A stretch of 64,000 nt of DNA from Prostheceraeus crozeri (Eukaryota; Platyhelminthes; Polycladida; Euryleptidae). The notes below the pieces were generated by a model, which was not told the DNA's origin, made no database searches, and saw only the letters and a list, made by a program, of their open reading frames with translations. Below are positions 1 to 11,330 of this stretch, one piece after another; within the stretch, counting starts at the first letter, position 1; every line of letters begins with the position of its first letter. Position numbers and translations under genes: made by a program. The stretch lies in assembly GCA_907163375.1 (NCBI GenBank), contig CAJQUW010010356.1, positions 62,001 to 126,000 on the forward strand, read 5' to 3'.

Positions 1-1253
1 CCGTCAATGACTTGATAGCCAGACATGAAAACCGGTGGAGTTATTTACAAGAGGTTGGCAAGTCGTTGCTTTGATCAGCTTGATAGCAAGCCGTGATTCA
101 CAAGCGTTTTGCAATGGAGATGTTTAGGAGCCACCCATGACAAGATAGCTAAGACTCAACCGATTGGCGTTCAAAGTGCTACGTTGAGAACTGTGTCAAA
201 TGCCCAACATGAGTTGCCCCTGAGGTTTCGGTCTAAAATATGACACACTCCCTTACCACACTTATCACTACGGCATCATCCGCCGTCCCGAAGGAACACC
301 CTGTCAGTGAAATATTACAGCAAAACTCTCCGTGTCATGCTCGCTTTCAGTGAAAAGCCGCTTGTATCATGGTAAGACTGGCTCGTGCACACTTATACAT
401 GCCTTAATTGACTTCAGCAGGGTCGAAAACCCCAGAAAACCTCCAAAAATAATGAATTTCAATTTTTCAGCATTTAGTACTACTTATGAAATTTTATAAG
501 TAGTCTGTAAATATAGGTCTGATCAATAGCGATTGAATCTTTTTTGAATCAAGTCAAAAGGACTTGTAGAAGCAAAGTTACAAGCCTTTAAAGTTTTGGA
601 GTCTTTTATGACCTGGAGACGAAGGCCATCTCCTGGCTAACCTTTAAGTCTGACGCCTTAGCTGATATCAGCAATGAAATTTTCTAAGTCGGTTAAACCT
701 GAAATTTGGAATGTCCGATGCTATCATCGGAGCTTCAGAGAGACGACCTACCTTTGACAATCGCCCTCGTCTTAATGACAAGTCTCATTCGGTTCCCAGC
801 TTATATAGTTTGTGGCGATCAGCTGATGACGTAATCTCCATCATCCAAACCTTTAAACACGTCTATCTCCGGTTCTAGTGCTCCGATTGACTTCAAATTT
901 TGACAGTCACGTTTTCTCGCTCTCACCTTTCATTTAAGCCATCCCTCGACTCTACGATTACTAAAAGCCGAGTTGAAAAAACTCGTTTTTTCAAAGGTTC
1001 CAAAATCTTGGAAAATGCGTAAAAATTCGATTTTAAACATGCTCTCATTTGGAAACGAAACCTTCCACACATCTGAAAAGATAGGATCATAGAGAACAAA
1101 GTGCGGTCTTGCCCCTAAAAGAAACCCGAGCTCTTCATTCACTTCCATTCCTAAGTGAGTCGTCACCAAAGTAGGCCACAATTTAACATTTTCACGAAAA
1201 GTCCCAGTGTGAAGAAAATTTTCAACTTTTTCTCTCCGATTTACTTGAAACTC
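1..1253. other. No gene recognised
   Basis: I see no convincing exon, RNA gene or element end in this stretch. A short minus-strand frame near 930-1181 has no recognisable motif and no supporting splice sites. The right end abuts a foldback repeat. Confidence 0.5.
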
Positions 1254-1980
1254 TAGTCCGGCAGCCAGAACGAGTTTCTGCAGGGAACGAGGCCGAAAGT
1301 GAGACTTTCACAGAATGATGTACACCCTATGCTTACTACGAATCGGCACGTCTGCCGAGTTCTAGTGAGTTCCTCTTCTTGTAAGACAGGATCAAAGAAA
1401 AACACATGTAAATCCAATGGGACGTAGATTGCAGTTTTTGGCTAAAATGAAATTTTCTATGTTTTCTCTGATTAAAGGAAAAGCAGTAAGCCCAGAGTCA
1501 CCATTTTTGGCATGGAATGTCTTCAGGTCATTTTCTTTCATTTTCATGCACCCCTCTCTATGTAGCTAAACGCACTTAGATTTGGCGAGCCTCTTAATGT
1601 CGGCAAACACAAACATTTTGAGCAACTTTATCCACATTCAACCACATTCTCACATACATTGCCGATTAGATGCATGATAAAAGCACATGCACATCATAGG
1701 AAATGACCTGAAGACATTCCATGCCAAAAATGGTGACTCTGGGATTACTACTTTTCCTTTAATCGGAGGAAACATAGAAAAGTTCATTATAGCCAAAAAC
1801 TGCAATCTGTGTCCCATTGGATTTACATGTGTTTTTCTTTGATCCTGTCTTACAAGAAGAGGAACTCACTAGAACTCGGCAGACGTGCCGATTCGTAGTA
1901 GGCATAGGGTGTACATCATTCTGTGAAAGTCTCACTTTCGGCCCCGTTCCCTGCAGAAACTCGTTCTGGCTGCCGGACTA
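1254..1980. repeat. Foldback repeat, copy 1 of 3
   Basis: Two arms of about 280 bp are near-perfect reverse complements: roughly 1254-1536 and 1700-1980, around a spacer of about 165 bp. The outer ends read TAGTCCGGCAGCC on the left and GGCTGCCGGACTA on the right. The arm contains a block with GAACGAG and GAGACTTTCACAG that recurs in the foldback cores at 26361-27121 and 28398-29193, so these are one family. No coding capacity is visible, and it is probably a non-autonomous DNA transposon. Confidence 0.8.
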
Positions 1981-2149
1981 CTCGCCCTCTTAGATGCAGA
2001 ATTGCACGCTGATTCCAAATCTGGTATCCGTTTTCCCGTCCGAGGCTTCGCTCGCCCGCTAGAGCCATTTTCATAAAAATTCTAACTCTGGCGTTTTTTC
2101 GGTGATGGGCAAAAATCTTAAAGTCACTCTCACGAATGGTGAGACACGC

Positions 2150-3104
2150 CGTTTCTTCCACTGAATTCGTCTCACTCTTAGCTTTCAAACGAGCTATTGC
2201 ACGACTTTCTACGATCTCTAGAACCAAAGTTGGAAGTCTCGTCCAGAGGGGGGGGGTCAGAACTGTTTCTCTCCGATTGAGCTGGAAACAACCTCCCTAA
2301 CCCAAAATTTCACGTAGAATCCGAATCTGCCCTCCGTTTTCCCATCCGAGGCCTCCTTCATGCCGAAAAACGACCTTTCTCATCCCAAAACGTCCGAAAC
2401 CCACCTATTTCTAACTCTGGCGGTTTTCAGAGATTCCTGCCATTTTCCTCTCTAAACCCAGGAAAACCTGGACATAGGATGCTTTCCACTGCATTTTTCT
2501 CACTCTTAGCTTTCAAATGAGCTATTGCACGACTCTCTACGATCTCTAGAACCAAAGTTGGAAGTCTGACAGGAGGGGGGGGGGGACGTCCCAAAAATTT
2601 TTTCTCTCCGATTGAGCTGGAAGCAACCTCCCTAACCCAAAATTTCACGTAGAATCCGAATCTGCCCTCCGTTTTCCCATCCGAGGCCTCCTTCATGTCG
2701 AAAAACGGACTTTCTGATCCCAAAACGTCCAAAACCCACCTTTTCTAACTCTTGCGTTCCTAGATTCCTACCCTTGCCTCACAGGAGAACTCCTCCTTCC
2801 TTCCTTCATTACCCAAAATTTCACGTAGAATCCGAATCTGCCCTCCGTTTTCCCATCCGAGCACTCCTTCATGCCGAAATATGACCTTTCTCATCCCAAA
2901 ACATCCAAAACCCACCTTTTCTAACTCTTGCAGTTTTCAGAGATTCCCACCCTTGTCTCACAGGAAAGTTCCTCCTTCCTTCCTTCCTTCCTTCCAGAGG
3001 GGGGGTAGGGAACGCTTTCCTCCTCACGGACTCATTCCTCCCAACACATCCTTGGCGATCTCCCTCACATTCCTTCCTTCCTTCCAGAGGGGGGGGTCGG
3101 CATT
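2150..3104. repeat. Complex tandem duplication with poly-G runs
   Basis: Blocks are repeated two to three times. A segment ending in AACCAAAGTTGGAAGTC occurs near 2155-2245 and 2485-2572. A segment starting AATTTCACGTAGAATCCG occurs near 2306, 2640 and 2817. Runs of 7 to 11 G lie near 2247, 2575, 3000 and 3090, beside CCTT tandem repeats. Open frames across this array come from the repeat and are not genes. Confidence 0.7.
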
Positions 3105-3722
3105 TCACATTTCACATTTTGTCCTTGATTTTGTCAGGGGATCACAACTCACATGGTCACTGCAAACAACAGGAGGCAGATACTCAACGTTATACCAAAA
3201 ATTAACAAGGCTGGCAGGTACAAGGATGACATCTAAAATGAAATGATAACGCGTCGGCTCAGTAACAATATTCATCAATTCATAATTTGTCTCAAATGCA
3301 TAAGTAGGAACTTTATTGAAATCACTGCAAAGGATAATAGGGATAGGAGAAAGAATCTGACACATTGCATCATCAATGATATAAGTAACATAATTGCATG
3401 CAGCTGCGACAGAACTATTGTTCAATTTGGATCCAATTGGAAAATACACAGTGACTAAAATACACCGAAAACTCTGATATGATACATGTAAAATCAATAA
3501 TTCAACATCAGGATTACGCGAATTACTTGGTATTACTTTCACAATATATGTTGATTTAATCCAGACGACAATTCCGCCACCCTTACGATCTATTCGATCA
3601 GCACGGATCACATTGAAATTGGGCAATGATATCAAACCATTTGCTATAGTATCATCCAGCCAACTTTCTGTAACGCACAAAAAGTCAATATCACGATCTG
3701 AATTTAAAATAAACAATTCGTC
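3105..3722 (-). pseudogene. LINE ORF2, endonuclease domain fragment
   Basis: Motifs FLCVTESWLDD, GGGIVVWIK and CSDFN, and a terminal SDH, are those of the apurinic/apyrimidinic endonuclease of CR1/Jockey-type LINEs, which nicks target DNA to prime reverse transcription. The N-terminal codons of the domain (CYLNAIVSNKM) lie on the far side of the 3731-5732 insertion. The frame runs off into the tandem array near 3105, so there is no reverse transcriptase. Confidence 0.8.
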
Positions 3723-3730
3723 CATCTTAT

Positions 3731-5732
3731 CAGAGTTGGAAGTGGGTCAACGGAACTTGACCCATGACCCACCTGACCCACCGACTTTTCACGAAAACAT
3801 GACCCACGACCCACCTGACCCACAGGGTACCCTGGCCATCGACCCACTTGACCCACCGCATCTTTGACCCACCTGACCCACATGCTGCAATGCTGGGTGA
3901 ATGATCTGAGTGCAATTTCCTTTTCTGGTATCATCTTTAGTTTCTTTTTCATTCAAGATTCAATGTCCATCTAGGTAGAGGCCTTGTAGTATCAAAATTG
4001 TTGTTAAGATTTGTTATGAAGGTTCAAGTGTATCAGATCACTTGTCACATGATAAATAGACATGTAACCTCATCAAAATTATCTTATAATCAAAGTTCAT
4101 GCACCACAAATGCCTAAGGTTCTAAAAAAATTTGAGCGATTCTGTTTCTTGTTATAATTCTTTACTATCCTTTTTAGTGCTACCTATTTAACTCGTAGAG
4201 AGATGATTAGTTAAGTTGAGGGCCCAACAGACTAAATTTCAAATTTTGCATTTCTTAATCAAATGAAGTTAAAAAATAAGACTGCAGTAGGCCTAAATCC
4301 TTTATGCATGCATTTATTATGTTAGATACTACATGTGTGAAAATTATCCCAGAAAAATCGTCAAATTAATATTTTGTTGCTTTTGATAGCAATCGATTCA
4401 AATTTCATTTACTTCTGCTAATGTTAGATTTAAGTAGAAGGTTGTATATTTGATGTAAGTATGACATTCATTGAAAAGCAAATGGAGTAAGCATGCTTAA
4501 CGCGTGAATAGAAAATTGCACGATGACAAGATCATAATTCATTAATTAGCTTATAATGTACATAGATGAACTGATGTATGAGTGGTGCTGCATGTGCGAG
4601 TACGTTGTGATAACAATCACTAGCGATATCATGTAAATATTCCTATTTTTATTGATACCTCTCGTTTTAGCGAATCTTTTATAAAGTTTTGTGAATAATT
4701 TTATTGTCCTTATTTTTTAGTTAAGTAGTCCGTTGCGATTCTTGTAACTTACTTTGATGATTATTCGTGTCGACTAATTGTAATGTGCTCACCGACTTAT
4801 CAAACTGTGAGGCAGATAAAGAGTTATTATTATTATTATTATTGCCAAATCAAATATCAAAACGAAACTTTTTATTGATACGAAGTGTTAAGAAATATTT
4901 CCTCACAGAGCTCTGCTGTAATAAGTGTGTGTGAAAGGGATAAGTCAATATCAATAACCGTCGTATGAGTTAGCGTATTTCAGATTATCATACATTGAAT
5001 GAGCAATGAGATGCATGGGACATGTACGATGCGAAAGTAGATTGAACGGCTTAATACTTTAGATATGAAGCATGTATATTATCAGGATATTCTTATCAAT
5101 TATAGATTTCAAAATATTTAGGCTCTGATCAATCTTTACCACAGATTTACCATTCTAATCTCTACCAGAGGATATTTTCTACGAAAGACCAGCAAAATCA
5201 AACGAAACAAAAAAAACGAAGGTCAGCTGGCATTGCAAGAAAATTTTCAAGATTAATAAAACCTCTGAATACCTGACTTTTTCAGTAGCTGTATCTCTGA
5301 AATCAAGGTCACACATCATTGGGTATCGTCAGACATAGCGACCGAGAATCGGGCGTACACAATTGAACTAAAACAATTTCTCTCCACCAACCAACATCTC
5401 TCAGTGGACAGCAGCAATTGTTTTCGAGCCTTTAATTTGTGTAAATTCCGCCCCCTTTCGAAACTGTATGAGGCTTGTGAAAGTCAATAGTGTTGCATAT
5501 TTTGACTGTGAGCATCCATTACTCCTTTCAGTGACACTGACTCAATCTTTCTCATGAATGATAAGAATACGAATAAATGAAGTTTGCAACATCTGAAATT
5601 GTCAAATCTATCATGGGTCAAACTGGTTGGAAATGGGTCAACGAAGTCTGACCCACGACCCACCTGACCCACCAACTTTTCGGAAAAACATGACCCACGT
5701 GACCCATCACCCACGACCCACTTCCAACTCTG
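3731..5732. mobile_element. hAT-type non-autonomous transposon with GACCCAC arrays
   Basis: The ends are perfect 18-bp terminal inverted repeats, CAGAGTTGGAAGTGGGTC. They are flanked by an exact 8-bp duplication, CATCTTAT (3723-3730 and 5733-5740). An 8-bp duplication and a CAG start are hallmarks of hAT elements. Both subterminal regions hold short arrays of GACCCACCT-like units, candidate transposase-binding sites. The 1.8 kb interior is AT-rich, holds an (ATT)n run near 4826-4845 and shows no transposase, so the element depended on another copy. It lies inside LINE ORF2. Confidence 0.9.
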
Positions 5733-5857
5733 CATCTTATTGCTTACTATGGCATTTAAATAACAGATACATGGGACATCACTCTTTTTGTCGGTTTTTT
5801 TGCACTGAGCAGTCATTCGGTAGGAAAAAGATGTTGTAAAGGATTCTCCCTATCAAA

Positions 5858-6517
5858 TTATATGTCATTCAGCATGAGCACGCCTTTCTTCACATCAATT
5901 TTTGAATCAGGATACTTATTCCTCAATTCCTTCGCTAGTAACCGAATACGGTGAAATTCCTTCCTATCAGGGAAAGTACGCTCGGGATTTATGAAAATAT
6001 CTTTGGGTATATTCTGTTGATCAATCTTTCTAAAATTCTCAAACACTTTCTTCTTGCTTTCTTTTGTCTTCATAACCACCCTAGTCAACCGGAGCTGACC
6101 GGCCTTTGGCTTGCCGATCCTCTCAACTCGATGTATCATTTCAGTGGATACCAAAGGACGTAACAAAGATTCAGCTTTGAGAAAAATATTATCATCATGC
6201 TCTTCGATAATACCTTGTATAATTAAATTTGGCTTCATACCTCCTCTCAATTCGTTTAGCTTCCTCTTCTCATTGTTAACAACAAGTTTTTTCAAAATGG
6301 AAATTTCTTTTTCTTGTTAAATCAATTTTTCCTTAAGTAGAAACAATTCATCTTTAATGGTGTTCTCAATCTTAACAGAAATGACTTCTAAAATAGAAGC
6401 TTTTATTTTCTCCAATTCATCAGATACGTTAGCTCGAACTTCCAGTCGAATAAGATCTGCCATCGAATCAGACTTACTGATATTGTCACTACTTTGATTC
6501 TTCCTCTTTCTTGGCAT
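5858..6517 (-). pseudogene. LINE ORF1 protein, coiled coil plus RRM-like domain
   Basis: One frame starts MPRKRKNQSS. It runs through a charged helical segment likely to form a coiled coil and ends with a segment around NLIIQGI and RVERIGKPK, typical of the RNA-binding ORF1 proteins of L1, CR1 and Jockey-type LINEs. A single in-frame stop (6317-6319) separates the coiled coil from the RRM-like part, which otherwise stays in the same frame. In the family this protein binds the element RNA. It lies just upstream of the endonuclease-encoding frame, in the usual ORF1-ORF2 order. The stop makes it a pseudogene. Confidence 0.75.
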
Positions 6518-6699
6518 CGAACCTATTTTTAATCTCTTTGCGACAAAAATCCGTCAAAATTAGATGAATAATTTCAATGCACCGATCCAGTTTAGAACCA
6601 AACGCAGGTTCAGCTTCAGAACACTCTTTGGCCGGTAGACCACGGTAACTTAACAGTCCACGAACGTGCAAACAAATATTTGCTCTGAAAAATCTCAGA

Positions 6700-7977
6700 A
6701 ATGATATAGCGCCCGTGAATGTGAGATATCAGTGCTTGCAGTCACGCCAAACAACCATGTGTAAATGGAACTCACTGACGAGGAAGTAACTTGAATGGAA
6801 AAATCACAAATCGGGCAATTCCGCGTAGTCGGTCAAGATTCAAACACAGATGTAAGGATATTTCAACAGATGATGTTGCGTCGAATACAATGATGAAAAA
6901 TCCAACAGTGAATATGCTGAATAAGATGGTGAAAAACGTAAAACACTCGATGCGACACGAGACAGGTGTGCAAAAACATCGAGTCCGAGCCCCATCTTCA
7001 GCCACTTCATAATGAACCCTTTGAATTAAAATCTGCCAATATTTTATCAGAAGCAAGGCTAGATATTAAGGCAGTGTGAATTTTGCTCGCACTCTTCCCA
7101 AATTATCATTTGAAAATAGCATAGTATGACGAAATAGAAGTTGATTATGTTTTAATTATTTTCCTTGCAAGTGAAGTGTTGAGTTGGTCAGGTTGTTTTT
7201 TGTTTGCTTTGCTGTCGAGAGTTTCGTCTTGGCTGATTGATCTACTGTTGCGTGATGTCTCAATTTCCTAGCTATTGTGTGATGATGCCAGCTCGGGATG
7301 TTGGAGCTGTGACTGTAGTAAGTTCTTTGAGTGACCATCAGGATTGAGAAAGGGGATGGTAGCCAATTATAGCGTTGTGTGCAGGAACTATTAAATATAA
7401 TTGTTAATAGAAAACCATGGGCACACATTTTCACAAGTATCAGACAGCGTGACTCCACTGAGCTAATCTGATCCCTTCTATCTCTTCTTCCAAGTGTGTC
7501 TGGAAAAGTCACAGATCGACCGTGTCAATTAAAGAACCCTTGGTAATTGTTTTTGATTGTTCTATTCGATCTACTTGTATCCGGGTTATAGGACTTCGAG
7601 CTTGTCTTCGAGCAGATCCTGCTAAATCATAAATTACGAAACTTGCACCGAAACCTTAGGTGTCATTTGTAGTTACTCTGGGATTAGTGGAGTCACGTTG
7701 TCGGAGACTTATCAAAAATGTCAGCACACAGCCAAATGTTTATCAAATCGGTTAACCGGTTAGCAACATTTTAACAGGTTAAATGATTCCATCATTGATT
7801 GAACAATTCCTTTTCATTGATGGCGTTTACCCCTTATTGCAGGATTTTAAATGTAATTCGACTCTCTAAAATAGCTGATAATGTTTTGTCATGATACTTT
7901 TACTCTATGTTTTACTCCGATGCTTTAGATTTATCTCGCAATTGACAGCATTTGATAATATTTAGTTGTCGTTACAG
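6700..7977. other. No gene recognised; presumed PSTK intron or 5' region
   Basis: I searched here for the missing first exon of PSTK (P-loop, GxxxGKST type) and did not find it. A minus-strand frame at 6772-7056 has a hydrophobic stretch but no family motif. The segment ends with a good acceptor (GTTACAG, ending at 7977). Confidence 0.4.
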
Positions 7978-8137
7978 GATGTGTCATGGAAGCAGGAGCG
8001 TGAAAAGGTTTTCTTCGAAGTTCGGCAGATGATTCAGAATTCAAAAATGAACGACCGCGAAGATATTGTTCTGTTACTTGATGACAATTTCTATTACGAA
8101 AGCATGCGTCGATCCTTTTACGGATTGGCGAAAGATA
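7978..8137 (+). CDS. PSTK: PSTK exon with the LDDN motif
   Basis: The acceptor GTTACAG ends at 7977 and the donor GTGAGT starts at 8138. The exon starts in phase 0 and ends in phase 1. It encodes 53 full codons and carries the highly conserved LDDNFYYESM segment of the kinase core. Confidence 0.88.
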
Positions 8138-11100
8138 GTGAGTAATATAATACTTCTATGTCATCTGGTATTGATTGTGACATTATTTACAGATCAATGC
8201 GGTTTCGGTTGTGTGGAATTGAACACCCCTCTTGAGATCTGCCTTGAAAACGACGAATCAAGGACCAAACCTGTCGGTGAAGATATTATCCGGCGTATGT
8301 TTGACAGAATGGAATGGCCTCATCTTGCACAATCACTGTATCAGACATTTCGTGTTTTAAATATAAAGAGGTAATTTTTCATACTTTTTGAGGTGGCAGA
8401 AGAGTTTTAGCAGTGATAATCTGCAGTACTTGCGATTGATTTACGACACTGACATGACGGAAAGCATAATAATAGTGTAAAAGTGCAATGATTCAGAACA
8501 ACCCGTTTTTTCGCAATGTTGCCGGCGTCGGAGAGCCTCGGGAGTGGTACCGTAGAGTAAAAAAGTTTAGAAAAACTTAGAAAATGCTTGAGTTTGAAAA
8601 TTATGGTTTCAGAAAATCACCATTTTGAGAGAGATTCTAACTTAGAAAAGATGTCACTGCCCCCGCTGCCCCCCTATGCAACTTGCTTCTCATTGGCCGA
8701 TGGGCATCCGCTAACCTAATCCTATCACATCAATGTGGTATATAAGGAGCGCGTTCCTGTCCACAACTCATTCCTCGTCTGCTCATCTCCCACTATTGCT
8801 TCTCTTACTCAAGTGCTACGAGCGACATGTACATCGTTGTGAAGAGGGCAAACGCCTCCGAACTCGCCTCATCCACAATCAAGGAAGTCGGGCGAAAATT
8901 TATTTAACAATAAAATTGAAATTACCTCAACATACATACATAAGAAAATTCTTATTATAAACCTTTAAGTACCATATTCATTCCAGTTTTTTCCATCTGA
9001 TGTATCTATTGCCACAGTGACCATTGATATTTGCAATAAGCAGGTTAGTGCACTTTCGACGAATATTCAATAAGTGTAACGCTATGATTCTTATGCTTTA
9101 TTATTATAATTGCCGCATTATTGTAATTGTGCTATGTGATAATATTATATATCATACATATTTAGAATGTTTTGATTATTTGAAATTCATATATAAATCG
9201 CATCTGAATGCTATGTACAATTATGATGCTTGCAGCTCACAGGATGTTTATTGATAGGCTGCTATTGTCAGATAGAAGTAGTGGAACTTCTCTCCAACAT
9301 AGTCTGGTGGTTTGAAATCCGGAGATCTTGAAGATCAACGATGGAGAAAAAGATGACTGATACTAGTGATTACTCGATCACCGAAAGTTTATTATTATAT
9401 GGCTGCTTTTGAGCATAGAAATTAAACGATAAATAATTCACGTATCAGAATTAAGGTCTGCCTTAAGCATAGTAATGAGATATTTTTCTATCTTCTTTCT
9501 AGAAATCCTATTGCTACTTGGCGGCATCTGGTAAAAGGGAGTCACTCTGAACTTAATATCGAGATCATTGGTGCAATTCACCTATTGTTAATACGGCATA
9601 ATGTCTGTTGTTAATATGTTGCCGGTGTGCGGTTAATCGGTTTCTGAACATGTCACCGGATTGGACAATGTAGTATTTGTTACAACCGTTACAGAATAGA
9701 GCGTAAATAATGCTATGACAAAAGCAATTTAGATTTTGTTTGATTTTAAACGTTTTCATTTTACCATTTTTGAAATCAATTATTTCCCCTTCTATGATAA
9801 TGGAACAGCAGCTTCATCGTTTATCACCACATTTTATTATTCCTTTAATTGTTTTCCGATTTTTAACATTAAGTATATTAATTAGAGATGGAGGTTGCTT
9901 ATAAGATTTTTTGAAGTTATAATTGCTTTAGGATTGTTTTTGCTATACCGTGTAGTAAAACGCATCGTTTTCTTTGTGTTTCTTTCAGTGTTTTCTTGCG
10001 TTCTTGTTTCCAGTTTAGAGAGATGAGTTTCTGCATTTTTAAAAGCAATGTCAATTAATGCTAAAGGATATTTTAGCTTTATCAAATTAGTTTCAGTTTG
10101 TGTAATTGAGATTCTTTAGCCTTATCATTAGAGACAATCACATGTATACGACGAGCGAAAGTGAAAGGGATATTTCTCAACGTGTGTATTGGATGGCTTG
10201 AATAGAAAGGAACGTAATTGCAGTTGTTCGTCTTTGTGTAATAGATATCCATTTCTACACCATTTTCACTCATGCATACTTTTGCATCTAAAAAATTTGT
10301 TGTTTATCGTTGAATTCCATAGTAAAATTGATAAAGGGATGTAAGTTTTTGACTAACTCAAAAAAATTGTTTAAATTGCCGAATTTCGTGTCCCATATAA
10401 TGAAACAATCGTCGATATATCGCAACCAATTGTCAATAATTTTAGCGGAAATGTTTGACTCATAATAATCAGCAATTGTTTGATGCAGTTTGTTTTCTAG
10501 ATACCCCATGACTAAATTCACATATGTAGGGGCCATGGCTGTGCCCGTTGCAGTGCCAGAATTCTGAAGGTAGATGTCGTCTTCGAAATGAAAATAATTG
10601 TTTTATAGCATAAATTCAATAGAATCCAAAATGAATGCATTGAAGAAACTACTTGAAATCTTTAATCGATGTTTGTGTAACCAAAAGTCCTAATTCGTGA
10701 GGTATACTTGTATACAATGACATAACATCAATAGAAACAAATATTATGTTAGGGTTGATATCTTGATATTCTCTTAACTTATGAATAAACATAAATGTGT
10801 CTCTGCAGTAACTTTTAATTTCGGGAACTAGTGGTTTCAGCAGATCATTAATGAATATACTAAGGTGGTTTGTTGGACTGTAGCAGGAAGATATGACGGA
10901 GTTTTAAATTGTCCGAAGGTTTTAATGTAATACATCCATAATCGTCAGCTAGATATTTCTCCAAATAATCGTTAATTTTGTGGACTCTCGATAGACCGTA
11001 TAGAAGGCATCGCAAAATTGAAATGTGTCAAATAGTCAAATTCATGCTTTGAGAAGTTACACGCAAACCGAAAATTATGGCAAAGTTTTTTTTCACCTTA

Positions 11101-11265
11101 TTCATGGTTTCATAGTGATGATAATCATCTATTTTCCATATATCAATTGATCCAAAAGATGTTCATTTAGCATAGCATAGAAGATGTAATCCATTATGAC
11201 GAATATTTCACGAAATATTCAAAAACATAATTCTAGAATTATTTGAATTCTGAAAACTGAAACGA

Positions 11266-11330
<65 letters not shown>

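Larger units (their letters stand above)
3105..6671 (-). mobile_element. CR1-like LINE, 3' truncated, split by a hAT-type insertion
   Basis: Read on the minus strand, this is a non-LTR retrotransposon. ORF1 lies at 5858-6517 and is followed by the start of ORF2 (about 5741-5816 and 3105-3722). ORF2 begins with the apurinic endonuclease domain and stops near 3105, where the G-rich tandem array begins, so the reverse transcriptase part is missing. A 2,002-bp element sits inside ORF2. Its 8-bp target duplication marks exactly where the LINE was interrupted. The 5' end is not sharply defined, somewhere between 6517 and about 6700. Confidence 0.8.

Noticed and set aside
930-1181. 83-codon minus-strand frame
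   Set aside because: No recognisable domain, and AT-rich DNA gives frames of this size by chance.
1916-3246. Frames in the G-rich tandem array
   Set aside because: They repeat with the array and change frame at the unit borders, so they reflect the repeat and not coding.
6772-7056. Hydrophobic minus-strand frame, possibly a membrane protein
   Set aside because: One hydrophobic stretch in a 94-codon frame, no family motif and no conserved exon borders.
8987-9040. Possible extra PSTK exon (FFPSDVSIATVTIDICNKQ between an AG and GTTAGT)
   Set aside because: The previous exon ends in phase 2, and in that phase this segment hits a stop. Joining 8370 directly to 20892 keeps the frame.
9358-9388. 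CTGATACTAG...ATCACCGAAAG near PLE-1, hammerhead-like
   Set aside because: The first core box is wrong (CTGATAC) and it lies antisense to PLE-1.
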